From Alphaproteobacteria bacterium (lineage in GTDB: Bacteria; Pseudomonadota; Alphaproteobacteria; Rhodobacterales; Rhodobacteraceae), in contig JAUIAU010000007.1 in the NCBI GenBank assembly GCA_030425185.1, positions 57,319 to 121,318 on the forward strand: DNA of 64,000 nucleotides. Reading direction: 5' to 3'. Below, one piece after another: positions 8,409-18,051 of the stretch; position 1 is the first letter of the stretch; each line of letters opens with the position of its first letter. Made by a program: the position numbers and the translations under genes. The notes under the pieces are model-generated. The model worked only from the letters and a program-made list of their open reading frames with translations, searched no databases and was not told the DNA's origin.

Positions 8409-8843
8409 ATGCGACTGACCACCCGCACGAATCTCGCGATGCGCACGCTGATGTTCTGCGCCCTGAACGCGGACCGCACGGTGCGGACGGCGGAAGTGGC
8501 GGAACGGTGCAATGCCTCCGAGAACCATCTCGGTCAGGTCATCAACACGCTGGGGCACCAGGGCCTGATCCGGACGGTCCGGGGCAGGGGCGGCGGCATC
8601 CGCCTCGCCCGCGACCCGGCCAACATCAACGTGGGCGAGGTCACCCGGATCTTCGAGGCGGACTCGGCCTTTGCCGAATGCTTCCAGCCCGACGGCGGCA
8701 GCTGCCCCATCGTCTCGGTCTGCCGGTTGCGGGGTGTGCTCTCCTCTGCGCTGGAGGCCTTCTACGACACCCTCGACCGTGTCTCGCTCGACGATCTGGT
8801 GCGCGACAACATGGGTCTGGCCCGGATGTTCGTGCTGCGCTGA
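8409..8843 (+). CDS. Rrf2 family Fe-S transcriptional regulator, NsrR-like
   Basis: A 144-residue winged-helix regulator. The N-terminus MRLTTRTNLAMRTLMFCA and the wing TVRGRGGGIRLA are typical of NsrR. Three cysteines in the sensor loop (Cys91, Cys99, Cys105; context ECFQPDGGSCPIVSVC) would ligate an Fe-S cluster, and the following RLRGVLSSALEAF matches NsrR better than IscR or RirA. NsrR senses nitric oxide and derepresses NO-detoxifying genes. The ATG at 8409 has GAGGAG upstream; the frame is open for 23 more codons with no conserved sequence. No NO reductase or flavohaemoglobin is adjacent, but a cytochrome c' gene lies at about 56 kb. Confidence 0.8.
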   Translation: MRLTTRTNLAMRTLMFCALNADRTVRTAEVAERCNASENHLGQVINTLGHQGLIRTVRGRGGGIRLARDPANINVGEVTRIFEADSAFAECFQPDGGSCPIVSVCRLRGVLSSALEAFYDTLDRVSLDDLVRDNMGLARMFVLR

Positions 8844-8867
8844 CGGGAGTGCTGCGCCGCGGCACGC

Positions 8868-9773
8868 TCAGCCCGGTGCCGGACGGGTATCCATCGCCGC
8901 CAGGCTGACCTGTACATGATCGACGAAGGCCCGCGCGTTGGTCAGCGCGGTGCGGCGTTCCGTGTAGAGCGCGTGCACGCTGACCCCCGGAACCGACCAG
9001 TCGGGGCAGGCGATGCCGAGGTGGCCCGCCTGCAGCGCGTCGCGCACCGTGAATTCCGGAAAGAGCGCGTAGCAACCGCCGTCCAGCAGCAGGCTGCGAA
9101 CGAGCGCGGCGTTGTTGACGACCATCTGCTGCTCGGGCGCGGTGATATGCTCCTGCCCGGCCGGCCCGCACAGGGACAGGCGCGAGGGCGTGCTCGGCGA
9201 CCGGATCCAGGTCAGGCCGTGCAGGTCCTCCGGGGTCAGCACCTTCGGCGCCAGCGCGGGGGCACAGCACAAGACACCCCGCGTCGTGAACAGTTTGCGG
9301 GCCAGCCGCGACTCCTCGCCCGGATCGCCGATCCGGAGCGCCAGGTCGACCTTGGCCGCCACCGGGTCGATGGCCCGGTCATCCATGTCGATCTCCAGCC
9401 TGATCCCGGGGTGATCGGCCGCGAAACCGCTGACCACGCGGGCGAAGGCCGGGCTTGCCAGCACCGTGGGGGCCGAGATGCGCAAGCGCCCGGTCAGCCC
9501 GCGCCGGGCATCGCGCACGGTGTCCAGCCCCTGCAGGAAGGCCTCCGACAGCGTGCGTGCGTGGGGCAGAAAGGCCTCGCCCTCCGCCGTCAGGGCGATC
9601 CGCCGCGTCGAGCGGTAGAGCAGTTGCCGCCCCAGCCGCGCTTCGAGGTCCGAGACCATCTGGCTGACATAGGGCGGTGACAGCGCCAACCGGTCGGCGG
9701 CGGCGCGGAAACTTCCGGTCTCGACCACCGTCGCGAAGGCCAGCATTGGGCGCAGAAGGTCCAGATCACTCAT
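8868..9773 (-). CDS. LysR family transcriptional regulator
   Basis: A 301-residue LysR-type activator/repressor. The N-terminal winged HTH is clear (MLAFATVVETGSFRAAADRLALSPPYVSQMVSDLEARLGRQLL split across the first 60 residues), followed by a periplasmic-binding-like effector domain starting at GRLRISAPTVL. It resembles the CrgA/AaeR group. It is transcribed divergently from the secreted protein gene at 9867, with 93 bases between the starts, the usual layout for a LysR regulator and its target. The effector is unknown. Confidence 0.88.
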   Translation of the reverse strand: MSDLDLLRPMLAFATVVETGSFRAAADRLALSPPYVSQMVSDLEARLGRQLLYRSTRRIALTAEGEAFLPHARTLSEAFLQGLDTVRDARRGLTGRLRISAPTVLASPAFARVVSGFAADHPGIRLEIDMDDRAIDPVAAKVDLALRIGDPGEESRLARKLFTTRGVLCCAPALAPKVLTPEDLHGLTWIRSPSTPSRLSLCGPAGQEHITAPEQQMVVNNAALVRSLLLDGGCYALFPEFTVRDALQAGHLGIACPDWSVPGVSVHALYTERRTALTNARAFVDHVQVSLAAMDTRPAPG

Positions 9774-9782
9774 AGGTATAGC

Positions 9783-9816
9783 CTAACAATCATGTCGTAA
9801 GATCGCAAATGGTTAG
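9783..9816. promoter_or_regulatory. Candidate LysR operator in divergent promoter
   Basis: CTAAC (9783-9787) and GTTAG (9812-9816) form an inverted pair 24 bases apart in the 93-base region between the LysR gene and the secreted protein gene. LysR boxes are often extended, partly symmetrical sites in exactly this position. Only the symmetry and location support it. Confidence 0.3.
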
Positions 9817-9866
9817 CAGAGGGCGTGCAGGGCACAGTGCCGTCATTCCCATGCATGGAGGACAAC

Positions 9867-10565
9867 ATGCTGAACCGTCTCGCCCTTTCCGCCGCCCTCG
9901 CCCTGACGGCAGGCGCAACCCAGGCTCAGGAGGTCGCCTTGACCGGACCCGTCTACGAAATCGCCATCCAGGAAATCCGCAACGGCGATGTCGCCGACTG
10001 GACCGCCGCGCGCGCGCCGTTGCTCGACGGCCTCGCGCAGACCCCGGGGGTCGAGGCCGACTGGACCCTGAAGGCGTTCTTCACCTTCCCCGAACCGGGC
10101 CCGCTGCCCGTTTACGTCGGCCTGACACGCTGGTCGTCGATCGAGGAGTTCGGCGCCGCCGCGCAGGCGATGATGACGATGCCGGTGGTGCAGAGCTTCT
10201 TCGAGAAGGTCGCCATGCAGGCCTTCGTGCAGGTCGCGCCGGCCGATGGCGGGACGTTCCTGCTCGAAGACTACATCAACCGACCCGGGCAGGTGCTTGA
10301 AGTTGCAGTGCGGACGCCGAAAGCCGGGTACGAGGACACGTTCGACGCCGCCCGCGCCGGGTTCTTCGGCCGCGTGGCGGAACAGCCCGGCTACATCTTC
10401 GACCGCGAGTTCGTGACGGCAGACGGTCAGCGCGTGGTGATGATCGGCTGGGAGAGCCAGGCCGAGTTCATGTCGGCCCTCGGCGCGCTGTCCCAGATGC
10501 CTGAAATGGGGGCCTTTTTCGGAATCATCGACGCCAGCGCCTACCAGGCCGCCATTCTGGAATGA
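9867..10565 (+). CDS. Secreted protein with two ABM-like alpha/beta repeats
   Basis: A 232-residue exported protein of unknown function. A clear Sec signal (MLNRLALSAALALTAGATQAQE) starts at the ATG at 9867, which has GGAGG five bases upstream; the frame is open for 14 codons further. The mature protein has two related halves, each with a beta strand, a helix (WTAARAPLLDGLAQ; FDAARAGFFGRVAEQPG), a strand and a second helix ending in a Met/Phe-rich run (AAAQAMMTMPVVQSFF; ALSQMPEMGAFF). This is the layout of two ferredoxin-like antibiotic-monooxygenase/EthD domains in tandem. It is divergent from a LysR gene and followed by a terminator. A periplasmic dimeric-barrel-like fold is inferred. Confidence 0.7.
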   Translation: MLNRLALSAALALTAGATQAQEVALTGPVYEIAIQEIRNGDVADWTAARAPLLDGLAQTPGVEADWTLKAFFTFPEPGPLPVYVGLTRWSSIEEFGAAAQAMMTMPVVQSFFEKVAMQAFVQVAPADGGTFLLEDYINRPGQVLEVAVRTPKAGYEDTFDAARAGFFGRVAEQPGYIFDREFVTADGQRVVMIGWESQAEFMSALGALSQMPEMGAFFGIIDASAYQAAILE

Positions 10566-10588
10566 CCGGGCCTGACAGGGTCGGACGG

Positions 10589-10613
10589 CCGGGCGCTCAC
10601 GGGCGCCCGGTTT
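10589..10613 (+). terminator. Rho-independent-type terminator
   Basis: CCGGGCGC (10589-10596), a 6-base loop and GCGCCCGG (10603-10610) form a perfect 8-bp stem followed by TTT. It lies 23 bases after the secreted-protein stop codon and before the oppositely oriented tRNA-Ser. Confidence 0.65.
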
Positions 10614-10679
10614 GCGTCACAGGCTTTCGGCCGCGACCTCGGTGGACCGGGTCGCAGTGGCGTATCAGCAAGGGATAAG

Positions 10680-10769
10680 TGGCGGAGAGACAGGGATTCG
10701 AACCCTGGGTGGAGTCACCCCCACAACGGTTTTCGAGACCGCCCCGTTCGACCACTCCGGCACCTCTCC
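10680..10769 (-). tRNA. tRNA-Ser(CGA)
   Basis: A 90-nt type II tRNA on the minus strand that reads UCG. The acceptor stem GGAGAGG pairs with TCTCTCC, the discriminator is G, and the 3' CCA is encoded (complement of 10680-10682). The anticodon loop reads CT-CGA-AA inside a GCGGT/ACCGT stem. A long variable arm (GTGGGGGTGACTCCAC) and the T-loop GGTTCGAATCC are visible, as expected for serine tRNAs. Confidence 0.93.
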
Positions 10770-10907
10770 GCGTGAAGTGGTGGAGGGCGTGTAGCCAATC
10801 GCCGGGAGGGGCGCAAGAGGCGTTCGGGCGGTTTTCCGGGGCCTGCCCTTGGAAAGTTGTCGGCGAGGCACTACCCCTTGGTGCAGACGCCCGACCGGAG
10901 GTCCGAC

Positions 10908-11720
10908 ATGCGCGCGATCCTGCTCTCTCTCGCTCTCTCTTTTGCCGTGCCCGTCGCGGCGCAGGCCGATCCGGCGCGGATCGACCGTCTGGTGGAGGTG
11001 ACGCGGCTCGACGAGATCCTCGGCGTGATGGAGCAGGAGGGTCTCGCCTATGCCGATACGCTGGAGCGCGACCTCTTTCCCGGCAAGGGCGGGGCGGGCT
11101 GGGATCTCGAAGCGGCGCAGATCCATGACCGGGATGCTTCCGAGCGGCAGATGCGCGAGGCCTTCGCCGCCGGGCTGGCCGGGCCGGAGCTTGACCCGGT
11201 GCTCGACTTCTTCGCCTCGCCGCTTGGCCAGAAGATCACCGGCGCCGAACTGAGCGCCCGCGAGGCGATGCTGGACGATGCTGTGGACGAGGCCGCCCGC
11301 GAGGCGGTCGCCGACCTCGCCCCGGACCGCGAGCGCCTGCTGCGCCGCTTCATCTCGGTCAACGACCTGATCGAGTCGAACGTGGTGGGCGGGCTCAACT
11401 CGAACTACGCTTTCTACCGGGGTCTCGTCGACGGCGGCGCCTTCTCCTACGACCTCGGCGAGAGCGAGATGCTGGCCGAGGTCTGGAGCCAGGAGCCGGA
11501 ACTGCGCAGTGACACCGAGGAGTGGCTGCTGTCCTACCTCGGGCTGGCCTACTCGGTGCTGTCGGACGAGGAACTGGCGCGCTACGTCGAGGTGTCCGAG
11601 TCGGACGCGGGCGCCGCGTTCAACCGCGCGCTCTTCGGGGCGTTCGACCAGCTCTTCAACGACATCTCGTATCGCCTCGGCCTCGCGGCGGCGCGCTACA
11701 TGTCCGGCGAGGACGCCTGA
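10908..11720 (+). CDS. DUF2059 family exported protein
   Basis: A 270-residue helical protein with an N-terminal Sec signal (MRAILLSLALSFAVPVAAQA). The ATG at 10908 follows GGAGG; the frame runs 17 codons further upstream without homology. The mature part is almost wholly alpha-helical, and the region around LDPVLDFFASPLGQKITGAE matches the DUF2059 consensus, in which a helix contains FFxSPxGQKI. The function of the family is not known; a periplasmic location is inferred from the signal. It stands alone between tRNA-Ser and rplU. Confidence 0.78.
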   Translation: MRAILLSLALSFAVPVAAQADPARIDRLVEVTRLDEILGVMEQEGLAYADTLERDLFPGKGGAGWDLEAAQIHDRDASERQMREAFAAGLAGPELDPVLDFFASPLGQKITGAELSAREAMLDDAVDEAAREAVADLAPDRERLLRRFISVNDLIESNVVGGLNSNYAFYRGLVDGGAFSYDLGESEMLAEVWSQEPELRSDTEEWLLSYLGLAYSVLSDEELARYVEVSESDAGAAFNRALFGAFDQLFNDISYRLGLAAARYMSGEDA

Positions 11721-11739
11721 CGGCCGGTCCCGGGGCCGC

Positions 11740-11768
11740 TTGACAGCGCGGGCAGGCTCCGTCATACG
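11740..11768 (+). promoter_or_regulatory. Candidate promoter for rplU-rpmA
   Basis: A perfect -35 box TTGACA (11740-11745) is followed after 17 bases by CATACG (11763-11768), a moderate -10. The start of transcription would lie near 11775, giving rplU a leader of about 135 bases that contains the hairpin/T-run at 11776-11809. Confidence 0.5.
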
Positions 11769-11775
11769 ACGCCCA

Positions 11776-11809
11776 CCGCGCGGGGCGATGTCTCGCTGCG
11801 GCTTTTTTT
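11776..11809 (+). terminator. Hairpin plus seven T: terminator or L21 leader attenuator
   Basis: CCGC (11776-11779) pairs with GCGG (11798-11801), and an inner GGCGA/TCGCT stem closes a 4-base loop. A run of seven T (11803-11809) follows. It is either the terminator of the DUF2059 gene, 56 bases upstream, or, if the promoter at 11740 is real, an attenuator at the very start of the rplU transcript. Confidence 0.5.
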
Positions 11810-11911
11810 GTCATGACGCTTCCCATGGGGAGGCGCGCTGCCCGAGGTGCCGCAAGGCGCAAACGCCCGGAGACGGGGGCCACAGGGCGCGGGGATAAGA
11901 AGGAAGACACC

Positions 11912-12547
11912 ATGTTCGCGGTCCTCAAGACCGGCGGCAAGCAGTACAAGGTCCAGTCCGGCGACGTCCTGTCGATCGAGAAACTGGCCGCTGATGCCGG
12001 CGAAACCGTTCAATTCAACGACGTGCTGATGATCGGCGGCGAGACCGCCGTGCTCGGCAGCCCGCTCGTGGCCGGCGCAGCCGTGCAGGCCGAAGTCCTC
12101 GACCAGATCAAGGGTCCGAAGACGATCAACTTCAAGCGTCGCCGCCGGAAGCACTCGTCCAAGCGCACCAAGGGTCACCGTCAGCAGCTGACCGTGGTCA
12201 AGATCACCGACATCCTCGCCTCGGGCGCGGATGCGACCGGTGTGAAGGCCGCCATGGGCGCCGCGTCGGCCCCGAAGGCCGAGGGTGCCGCGGCACCTGC
12301 GCCGAAGGCCGCTCCGAAGAAGGCCGCCGCGGCTGCGGCACCGGCCGGCGCGGACGACCTGAAGAAACTGTCGGGCGTCGGCCCGGCCCTCGAGAAGAAG
12401 CTGCTGGCGGCGGGGGTCACCACCTTTGCGCAGATCGCGGCCTGGACCGAGGCGGAGATTGCCGAATTCGACGAGAAACTGTCGTTCAAGGGCCGGATCG
12501 AGCGTGAAGGCTGGGTCGAGCAGGCCAAGGAACTGGCCAAGGGCTAA
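11912..12547 (+). CDS. rplU: 50S ribosomal protein L21 with C-terminal extension
   Basis: A 211-residue L21. Residues 1 to about 104 are the normal ribosomal protein ([14 protein letters not shown] through [13 protein letters not shown]), which binds 23S rRNA domain I. An Ala/Lys/Pro-rich linker (about 117-147) then leads to a compact helical domain (149-211) containing [17 protein letters not shown], a helix-hairpin-helix-like motif. Bacterial L21 is usually about 103 residues, so the protein is doubled in length. Similar extensions are known in alphaproteobacteria. The ATG at 11912 follows AAGGAAG, and rpmA follows 12 bases later, the usual rplU-rpmA pair. Confidence 0.93.
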   Translation: MFAVLKTGGKQYKVQSGDVLSIEKLAADAGETVQFNDVLMIGGETAVLGSPLVAGAAVQAEVLDQIKGPKTINFKRRRRKHSSKRTKGHRQQLTVVKITDILASGADATGVKAAMGAASAPKAEGAAAPAPKAAPKKAAAAAAPAGADDLKKLSGVGPALEKKLLAAGVTTFAQIAAWTEAEIAEFDEKLSFKGRIEREGWVEQAKELAKG

Positions 12548-12559
12548 GGAGAAAGACAG

Positions 12560-12829
12560 ATGGCACACAAGAAAGCAGGCGGTTCGTCCCGCAACGGCCG
12601 CGACTCGGCCGGTCAGCGCCTTGGCGTGAAGAAGTTCGGCGGCGAGGCCGTGATCCCGGGCAACATCATCCTGCGTCAGCGCGGCACCAAGTGGTGGCCG
12701 GGCGAGAACGTGGGGATCGGCAAGGATCACACCCTGTTCGCGACCGCCGAGGGCGCCGTGACCTTTCGCAAGGGGTTCAAGGGCCGTACCTTCGTGTCCG
12801 TGCTGCCGGTGGCCGACGCCGCCGAGTAG
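12560..12829 (+). CDS. rpmA: 50S ribosomal protein L27
   Basis: An 89-residue L27, full length for the family. The N-terminus [20 protein letters not shown] is the conserved segment that reaches towards the peptidyl transferase centre. It continues with [20 protein letters not shown]. There is no N-terminal cleavage extension of the Firmicute type. It lies 12 bases after rplU and is followed by a strong terminator. Confidence 0.96.
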   Translation: MAHKKAGGSSRNGRDSAGQRLGVKKFGGEAVIPGNIILRQRGTKWWPGENVGIGKDHTLFATAEGAVTFRKGFKGRTFVSVLPVADAAE

Positions 12830-12859
12830 GCCCGTCCGTTTCAGGCGCAACGCCTAGGG

Positions 12860-12885
12860 AGGACCGGCCGCAGCGCCGGTCCTTT
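12860..12885 (+). terminator. Terminator of rplU-rpmA
   Basis: AGGACCGGC (12860-12868), a 6-base loop and GCCGGTCCT (12875-12883) form a perfect 9-bp stem that runs into TTT, 31 bases after the rpmA stop. Confidence 0.75.
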
Positions 12886-13025
12886 CGCATTTCGGCCCCT
12901 GCCGCGTCCGGGGCCGAACCGTCATCAATCCGGCACCTGTCCGGGGTAGCTTGCGCGGGCCGACCGTGCGCCCCACATCGGACGGGTCGGCCACAAGGCC
13001 CTGACGTCTTTGGGAGGAGACCGCC

Positions 13026-13589
13026 ATGACCCTGCACGCCACAGCGCCGCGTCCCGTCGCCCCGGCCACCGCGCCCGTGCCCGTGATCGAGGCGGCGCGC
13101 TTCGTGCTGCGCCCGCTCCGCCACTCGGACGCGGGGCTGATCCGGCTCTACACGTCGGACCGCCGGGTCGCCGAGATGACGACGACGATCCCGCACCCGC
13201 TGCCGCCGGGCGCGACCGAGCAGTTCATCGCCCGCAGCCTCGCGCCCGAGCGGGACGAGGATGTCTGGGTCATGGATGGTTCGCACACCGGCCTGTCCGA
13301 GGTGCTGGGCCTGATCGGACTGAAGAAGATGGACCGCAACCAGTCCGAGATCGGCTATTGGGTGGCGCCCGCGTTCTGGAACACCGGCTTTGCCTCCGAG
13401 GCGGTCGAGGCTCTGGTCGCGGCCAACCCGTTCGGCAATGCCACGATCTTCGGGGCCGTCTTCCAGGACAACCCGGCCTCGGCCCGGGTGCTGACCAACG
13501 CGGGCTTCGAGTATCTCGGCGACGCCGAGGCCTTCTCGGTTGCCCGCACCGCCAAGGTTCCGACCTGGACCTATCTGAAACGCTACTGA
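13026..13589 (+). CDS. GNAT family N-acetyltransferase (RimJ/RimL-like)
   Basis: A 187-residue acetyl-CoA-dependent acetyltransferase of the RimJ/RimL group. The opening IEAARFVLRPLRHSDAGLI, the central EIGYWVAPAFWNTGFASEAVEALV (acetyl-CoA site, Q/R-x-x-G region) and the C-terminal DNPASARVLTNAGFEYLG are diagnostic. The ATG at 13026 follows GGGAGGAG. The substrate may be a protein N-terminus or a small amine and cannot be told. It lies between rpmA and obgE with its own upstream gap of about 200 bases. Confidence 0.85.
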   Translation: MTLHATAPRPVAPATAPVPVIEAARFVLRPLRHSDAGLIRLYTSDRRVAEMTTTIPHPLPPGATEQFIARSLAPERDEDVWVMDGSHTGLSEVLGLIGLKKMDRNQSEIGYWVAPAFWNTGFASEAVEALVAANPFGNATIFGAVFQDNPASARVLTNAGFEYLGDAEAFSVARTAKVPTWTYLKRY

Positions 13590-13605
13590 GCTCGCGCGCG
13601 GCTGA

Positions 13606-14709
<1,104 letters not shown>

Positions 14710-14710
14710 G

Positions 14711-15829
14711 ATGAGCGCCTCCGTCCTCGTCCGCCCGATGCTGACCGAGGTGCATCGGCTGGTGGTGAAGATCGGCTCGGCCCTGCTGGTGGAAGACGGG
14801 CATCTGCGCGCTGACTGGCTCGAGGGGCTGGCCCAGGACGTGGCCGACCTGCGCCTGGGCGGCATGGACGTCATCCTCGTGTCCTCGGGGTCGATCGCGC
14901 TGGGGCGCGGGCTCCTGGGCCTCGGGACCGGGGCGCTGACGCTGGAACAGTCGCAGGCCGCCGCCGCCGTGGGCCAGATCAGCCTCGCGCAGGCCTATGC
15001 GGCCGCGCTTGTGCCGCACGGGATCACCGCGGCGCAGGTGCTGGTGACGCTGGAAGACACCGCCGACCGCCGCCGCTACCTGAACGCGCGTGCCACGCTC
15101 GCGACGCTGCTCGGCCTCGGCGCGCTGCCGATCGTGAACGAGAACGACACGGTCGCCACCGACGAGATCCGCTACGGCGACAACGACCGGCTGGCGGCCC
15201 AGATCGCCGCGCTGACCGGGGCGGATGGCTGCGTGCTGCTGTCGGACGTCGACGGGTTCTACTCCGGCAACCCGAAGAGCGACCCTGAGGCGCGCCGCTT
15301 CGAGGTGATCGACGCGATCACGCCCGAGATCGAGGCGATGGCGGGCGATGCCGGGTCCGGTCTGTCGAAGGGCGGGATGAAGACCAAGGTCATGGCCGCC
15401 CGCACCGCGACGCAGGCGGGCTGTGCGCTGGCGATTGCCGATGGCCGGGTGATGCGCCCGCTCAGCGCGCTGGCCGCCGGGGCAAACAGCACGTGGTTCC
15501 TGCCGCAGACCGACCCGCAGTCCGCCCGCAAGCACTGGATCGCCGCGATGAAGCCCAAGGGACGGATCGTGGTCGATGCCGGGGCCGCGCGGGCGCTGGG
15601 GCAGGGCAAGTCGCTGCTGCCCGCCGGGATCACCGCGGTCGACGGGCGCTTCGGGCGCGGCGAACCGGTGACCATCGCCGGCAGCGACGGGGCGCTGGGG
15701 ATCGGGCTGTCGCGCTATACCTCGGACGAGGCGCGCCTCATCGCGGGCCATCACAGCGATGACATCGAGGGGCTTCTCGGCTATGCGGGCCGGGCGGTGG
15801 TGATCCATCGGGATGACATGGTGCTCTGA
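14711..15829 (+). CDS. proB: Glutamate 5-kinase
   Basis: A 372-residue enzyme that phosphorylates glutamate with ATP in the first step of proline synthesis. The amino-acid kinase domain has VVKIGSALL, the [10 protein letters not shown] loop, [17 protein letters not shown] and the GGMKTKV segment (GTGGMxTK-like). A C-terminal PUA domain ([13 protein letters not shown] to [18 protein letters not shown]) completes the normal two-domain form. The ATG at 14711 is one base after the obgE stop, so translation is probably coupled; proA follows 19 bases later. Confidence 0.95.
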   Translation: MSASVLVRPMLTEVHRLVVKIGSALLVEDGHLRADWLEGLAQDVADLRLGGMDVILVSSGSIALGRGLLGLGTGALTLEQSQAAAAVGQISLAQAYAAALVPHGITAAQVLVTLEDTADRRRYLNARATLATLLGLGALPIVNENDTVATDEIRYGDNDRLAAQIAALTGADGCVLLSDVDGFYSGNPKSDPEARRFEVIDAITPEIEAMAGDAGSGLSKGGMKTKVMAARTATQAGCALAIADGRVMRPLSALAAGANSTWFLPQTDPQSARKHWIAAMKPKGRIVVDAGAARALGQGKSLLPAGITAVDGRFGRGEPVTIAGSDGALGIGLSRYTSDEARLIAGHHSDDIEGLLGYAGRAVVIHRDDMVL

Positions 15830-15848
15830 CGCACCGGAGGGGGACGAG

Positions 15849-17102
15849 ATGAAGGATTTCGACGACGCAACGGCCCTGATCGCCGACATGGGGCATGCCG
15901 CCCGTGCCGCCGCGGCCGAGCTGGCCTTCGCCCCGTCCGACGCCAAGCGCCGCGCGCTGGAGATGGCCGCCGACGTGCTGTGGCGCGACCGGGCCGCAGT
16001 GCTCGCGGCCAACGAAAAGGACATGGCCTACGGGCGGGACAAGAACCTCAGCCCCGCGATGCTCGACCGGCTTCTGCTGACCGAAGCCCGGATCGAGGGC
16101 ATCTGCGACGGCCTGCGCGCCGTGGCGGCCCAGGACGACCCGGTCGGCAAGGTCATCGACGCCTGGGAGCGGCCCAACGGGCTGAAGATCGAGCGTGTGC
16201 GGACGCCCCTCGGCGTGGTCGGCGTGATCTACGAAAGCCGTCCCAACGTGACCGCCGACGCCGGGGCGCTCTGCCTCAAGTCCGGCAACGCGGTGATCCT
16301 GCGCGGCGGGTCCGAGAGCTTCCATTCCTCGCGCGCCATCCATGCCGCCCTGCAGGAGGGGCTGCGGGCCGCCGGTCTGCCGGAGGATGCGGTGCAGATG
16401 GTGCCGACCCGCGACCGCGCGGCCGTCGGCGCCATGCTGGGGGCCGTCGGCCTGATCGACGTGATCGTGCCGCGCGGGGGCAAGGGCCTCGTCGGGCGGG
16501 TCCAGACCGAGGCGCGCGTGCCGGTCTTCGCCCATCTCGAGGGCATCTGCCATGTCTACGTCGACAGGGACGCCGATCCGGCCAAGGCCCGCGCGGTGGT
16601 GCTGAACGCCAAGACCCGTCGCACCGGTATCTGCGGCGCGGCCGAGTGCCTGCTGATCCACAAGGACATCGCCGCCACGCTCGGCCAGGAGATCGTCGAC
16701 GACCTGATGGCGGCGGGTGTCGAGGTGCGCGCCGAGGGGCTGATCGGCTCCCGGCCCGCGACGCCCGAGGACTGGGGCCACGAGTTCCTCGACATGATCA
16801 TCGCGGCACGGGTGGTGGACGACATCGACGCTGCCATCGCGCATATCCGGCGCCATGGTTCGTCCCACACCGAGGCGATCCTGACCGAGGCCCCGGAGGC
16901 CGCGCGCCACTTCTTCGAGCGGCTCGACAGCGCGATCCTGATGTGGAACGCCTCGACCCAGTTCGCGGACGGGGCCGAGTTCGGCATGGGCGCGGAAATC
17001 GGCATCGCCACCGGCAAGATGCACGCGCGCGGTCCGGTCGGGGCCGAGCAGCTGACCAGCTTCAAGTACCTCGTGACGGGCGACGGCACCGTGCGCCCCT
17101 GA
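15849..17102 (+). CDS. proA: Gamma-glutamyl phosphate reductase
   Basis: A 417-residue NADPH-dependent reductase that turns gamma-glutamyl phosphate into glutamate semialdehyde. It has the aldehyde-dehydrogenase fold: [33 protein letters not shown], and the catalytic cysteine in [28 protein letters not shown] near the end is the family signature. The ATG at 15849 follows GGAGGGGG. It is the last gene of the obgE-proBA operon and is convergent with chpT, with six bases between the stops. Confidence 0.95.
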   Translation: MKDFDDATALIADMGHAARAAAAELAFAPSDAKRRALEMAADVLWRDRAAVLAANEKDMAYGRDKNLSPAMLDRLLLTEARIEGICDGLRAVAAQDDPVGKVIDAWERPNGLKIERVRTPLGVVGVIYESRPNVTADAGALCLKSGNAVILRGGSESFHSSRAIHAALQEGLRAAGLPEDAVQMVPTRDRAAVGAMLGAVGLIDVIVPRGGKGLVGRVQTEARVPVFAHLEGICHVYVDRDADPAKARAVVLNAKTRRTGICGAAECLLIHKDIAATLGQEIVDDLMAAGVEVRAEGLIGSRPATPEDWGHEFLDMIIAARVVDDIDAAIAHIRRHGSSHTEAILTEAPEAARHFFERLDSAILMWNASTQFADGAEFGMGAEIGIATGKMHARGPVGAEQLTSFKYLVTGDGTVRP

Positions 17103-17108
17103 CCGGGT

Positions 17109-17708
17109 TCAGATCGTTACCGTGATCGACGAGGCGGCCAGTTCCACGCTGATCCGCCGGTGACTGCTGCGGATCAGGTCGCCCAGAAGTCCGAACTGCA
17201 CCTGTGCCGGACGCAGCGGCGTTGTCCCGCTCCGCTCGCTGAGCCGCGCCCAGAGCGGTTCGTCCAGCACGATGCGCTCGGCCTCGGCCCGAATGCGGCG
17301 GCCCTTGTGTCCGTCCTCGACCGTGATGCGCCCGCCATAGGGCAGGGCGGTCTCGAGGCACTGCAGCACGAGGAAGGCGAGCTTCGCCTCCGCGCGCGGC
17401 TGGTCGTCGGGCAGCCAGTCGAGCCGCACCCGCCCGCCGTGGAACATCGCCCGGAGCACGGCGCGCAGCTCCGCCCCTCGCACCACGCTGGCGCTGTCGG
17501 CGGCGCCGTAGGCGATGCGGAAGAAGCGGATGCGCGCGCTGGCATTCTCGACGCTTTCGGCGATCAGGGCCCATTCGGGGCCTTGCGGCAGTCCCGAAAG
17601 TTGCAGAAGTTCGAGGCCGTTGCCGATGGCCCCGAGCGGGCTGATCAGGTCATGGCAGATCCGCGACCCGACGAGCGCGGTCAGGTCCTCGCGCAGGGTC
17701 TCGGTCAT
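17109..17708 (-). CDS. chpT: Histidine phosphotransferase ChpT
   Basis: A 199-residue phosphotransferase that relays phosphate from the hybrid kinase CckA to CtrA and CpdR. The phospho-accepting histidine is His19 in SRICHDLISPLGAIGNGLEL, at the start of a two-helix dimerisation bundle. A degenerate HATPase-like domain follows (EAKLAFLVLQCLETALPYGG) without ATP-binding motifs, as in Caulobacter ChpT. The start chosen is the ATG at 17708. It is divergent from a DUF3553 gene, with 24 bases between. Its target ctrA is in the same window at 58.8 kb. Confidence 0.88.
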   Translation of the reverse strand: MTETLREDLTALVGSRICHDLISPLGAIGNGLELLQLSGLPQGPEWALIAESVENASARIRFFRIAYGAADSASVVRGAELRAVLRAMFHGGRVRLDWLPDDQPRAEAKLAFLVLQCLETALPYGGRITVEDGHKGRRIRAEAERIVLDEPLWARLSERSGTTPLRPAQVQFGLLGDLIRSSHRRISVELAASSITVTI

Positions 17709-17732
17709 GCCGCCTCTCCGGAAAGGAACGAC

Positions 17733-17921
17733 ATGGATGACGATCTGAACCCGGTTCTGACGCCCGGATTGCTGGTGCGCCATCCAGACCGTCCCGACTG
17801 GGGCACGGGGCAGGTGCAGTCGAAGATCGGGACCCGGGTCACGGTGATGTTCCCGGACGAGGGCAAGGTCGTCATCGACGGGACCCGGGTGGCGCTGGAC
17901 CTGGTGTTCGACATGGAGTGA
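17733..17921 (+). CDS. DUF3553 family small protein
   Basis: A 62-residue protein: MDDDLNPVLTPGLLVRHPDR, then DWGTGQVQSKIGTRVTVMF and a beta-rich end. This matches the DUF3553 pattern, a small SH3/Tudor-like barrel that also occurs fused to UvrD-type helicases and may contact nucleic acid or RNA polymerase. The ATG at 17733 has AAGGAA upstream. It is divergent from chpT. The role is unknown. Confidence 0.75.
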   Translation: MDDDLNPVLTPGLLVRHPDRPDWGTGQVQSKIGTRVTVMFPDEGKVVIDGTRVALDLVFDME

Positions 17922-18051
17922 TGCCTTCTGCGGGTATCTGTTCCGTTAGCACAACTTTGGGTTGCTGGAAAGGGCGGCATCTCGTCCCGCCGGGAGATTG
18001 CAGCGCCGCCCGGGCTTGGCTAGGACTGCCGCATTCCTGCGAGGGACCGAC

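Noticed and set aside
10612..10794. Plus-strand frame over tRNA-Ser
   Set aside because: It is the usual false ORF produced by the reverse strand of a serine tRNA.
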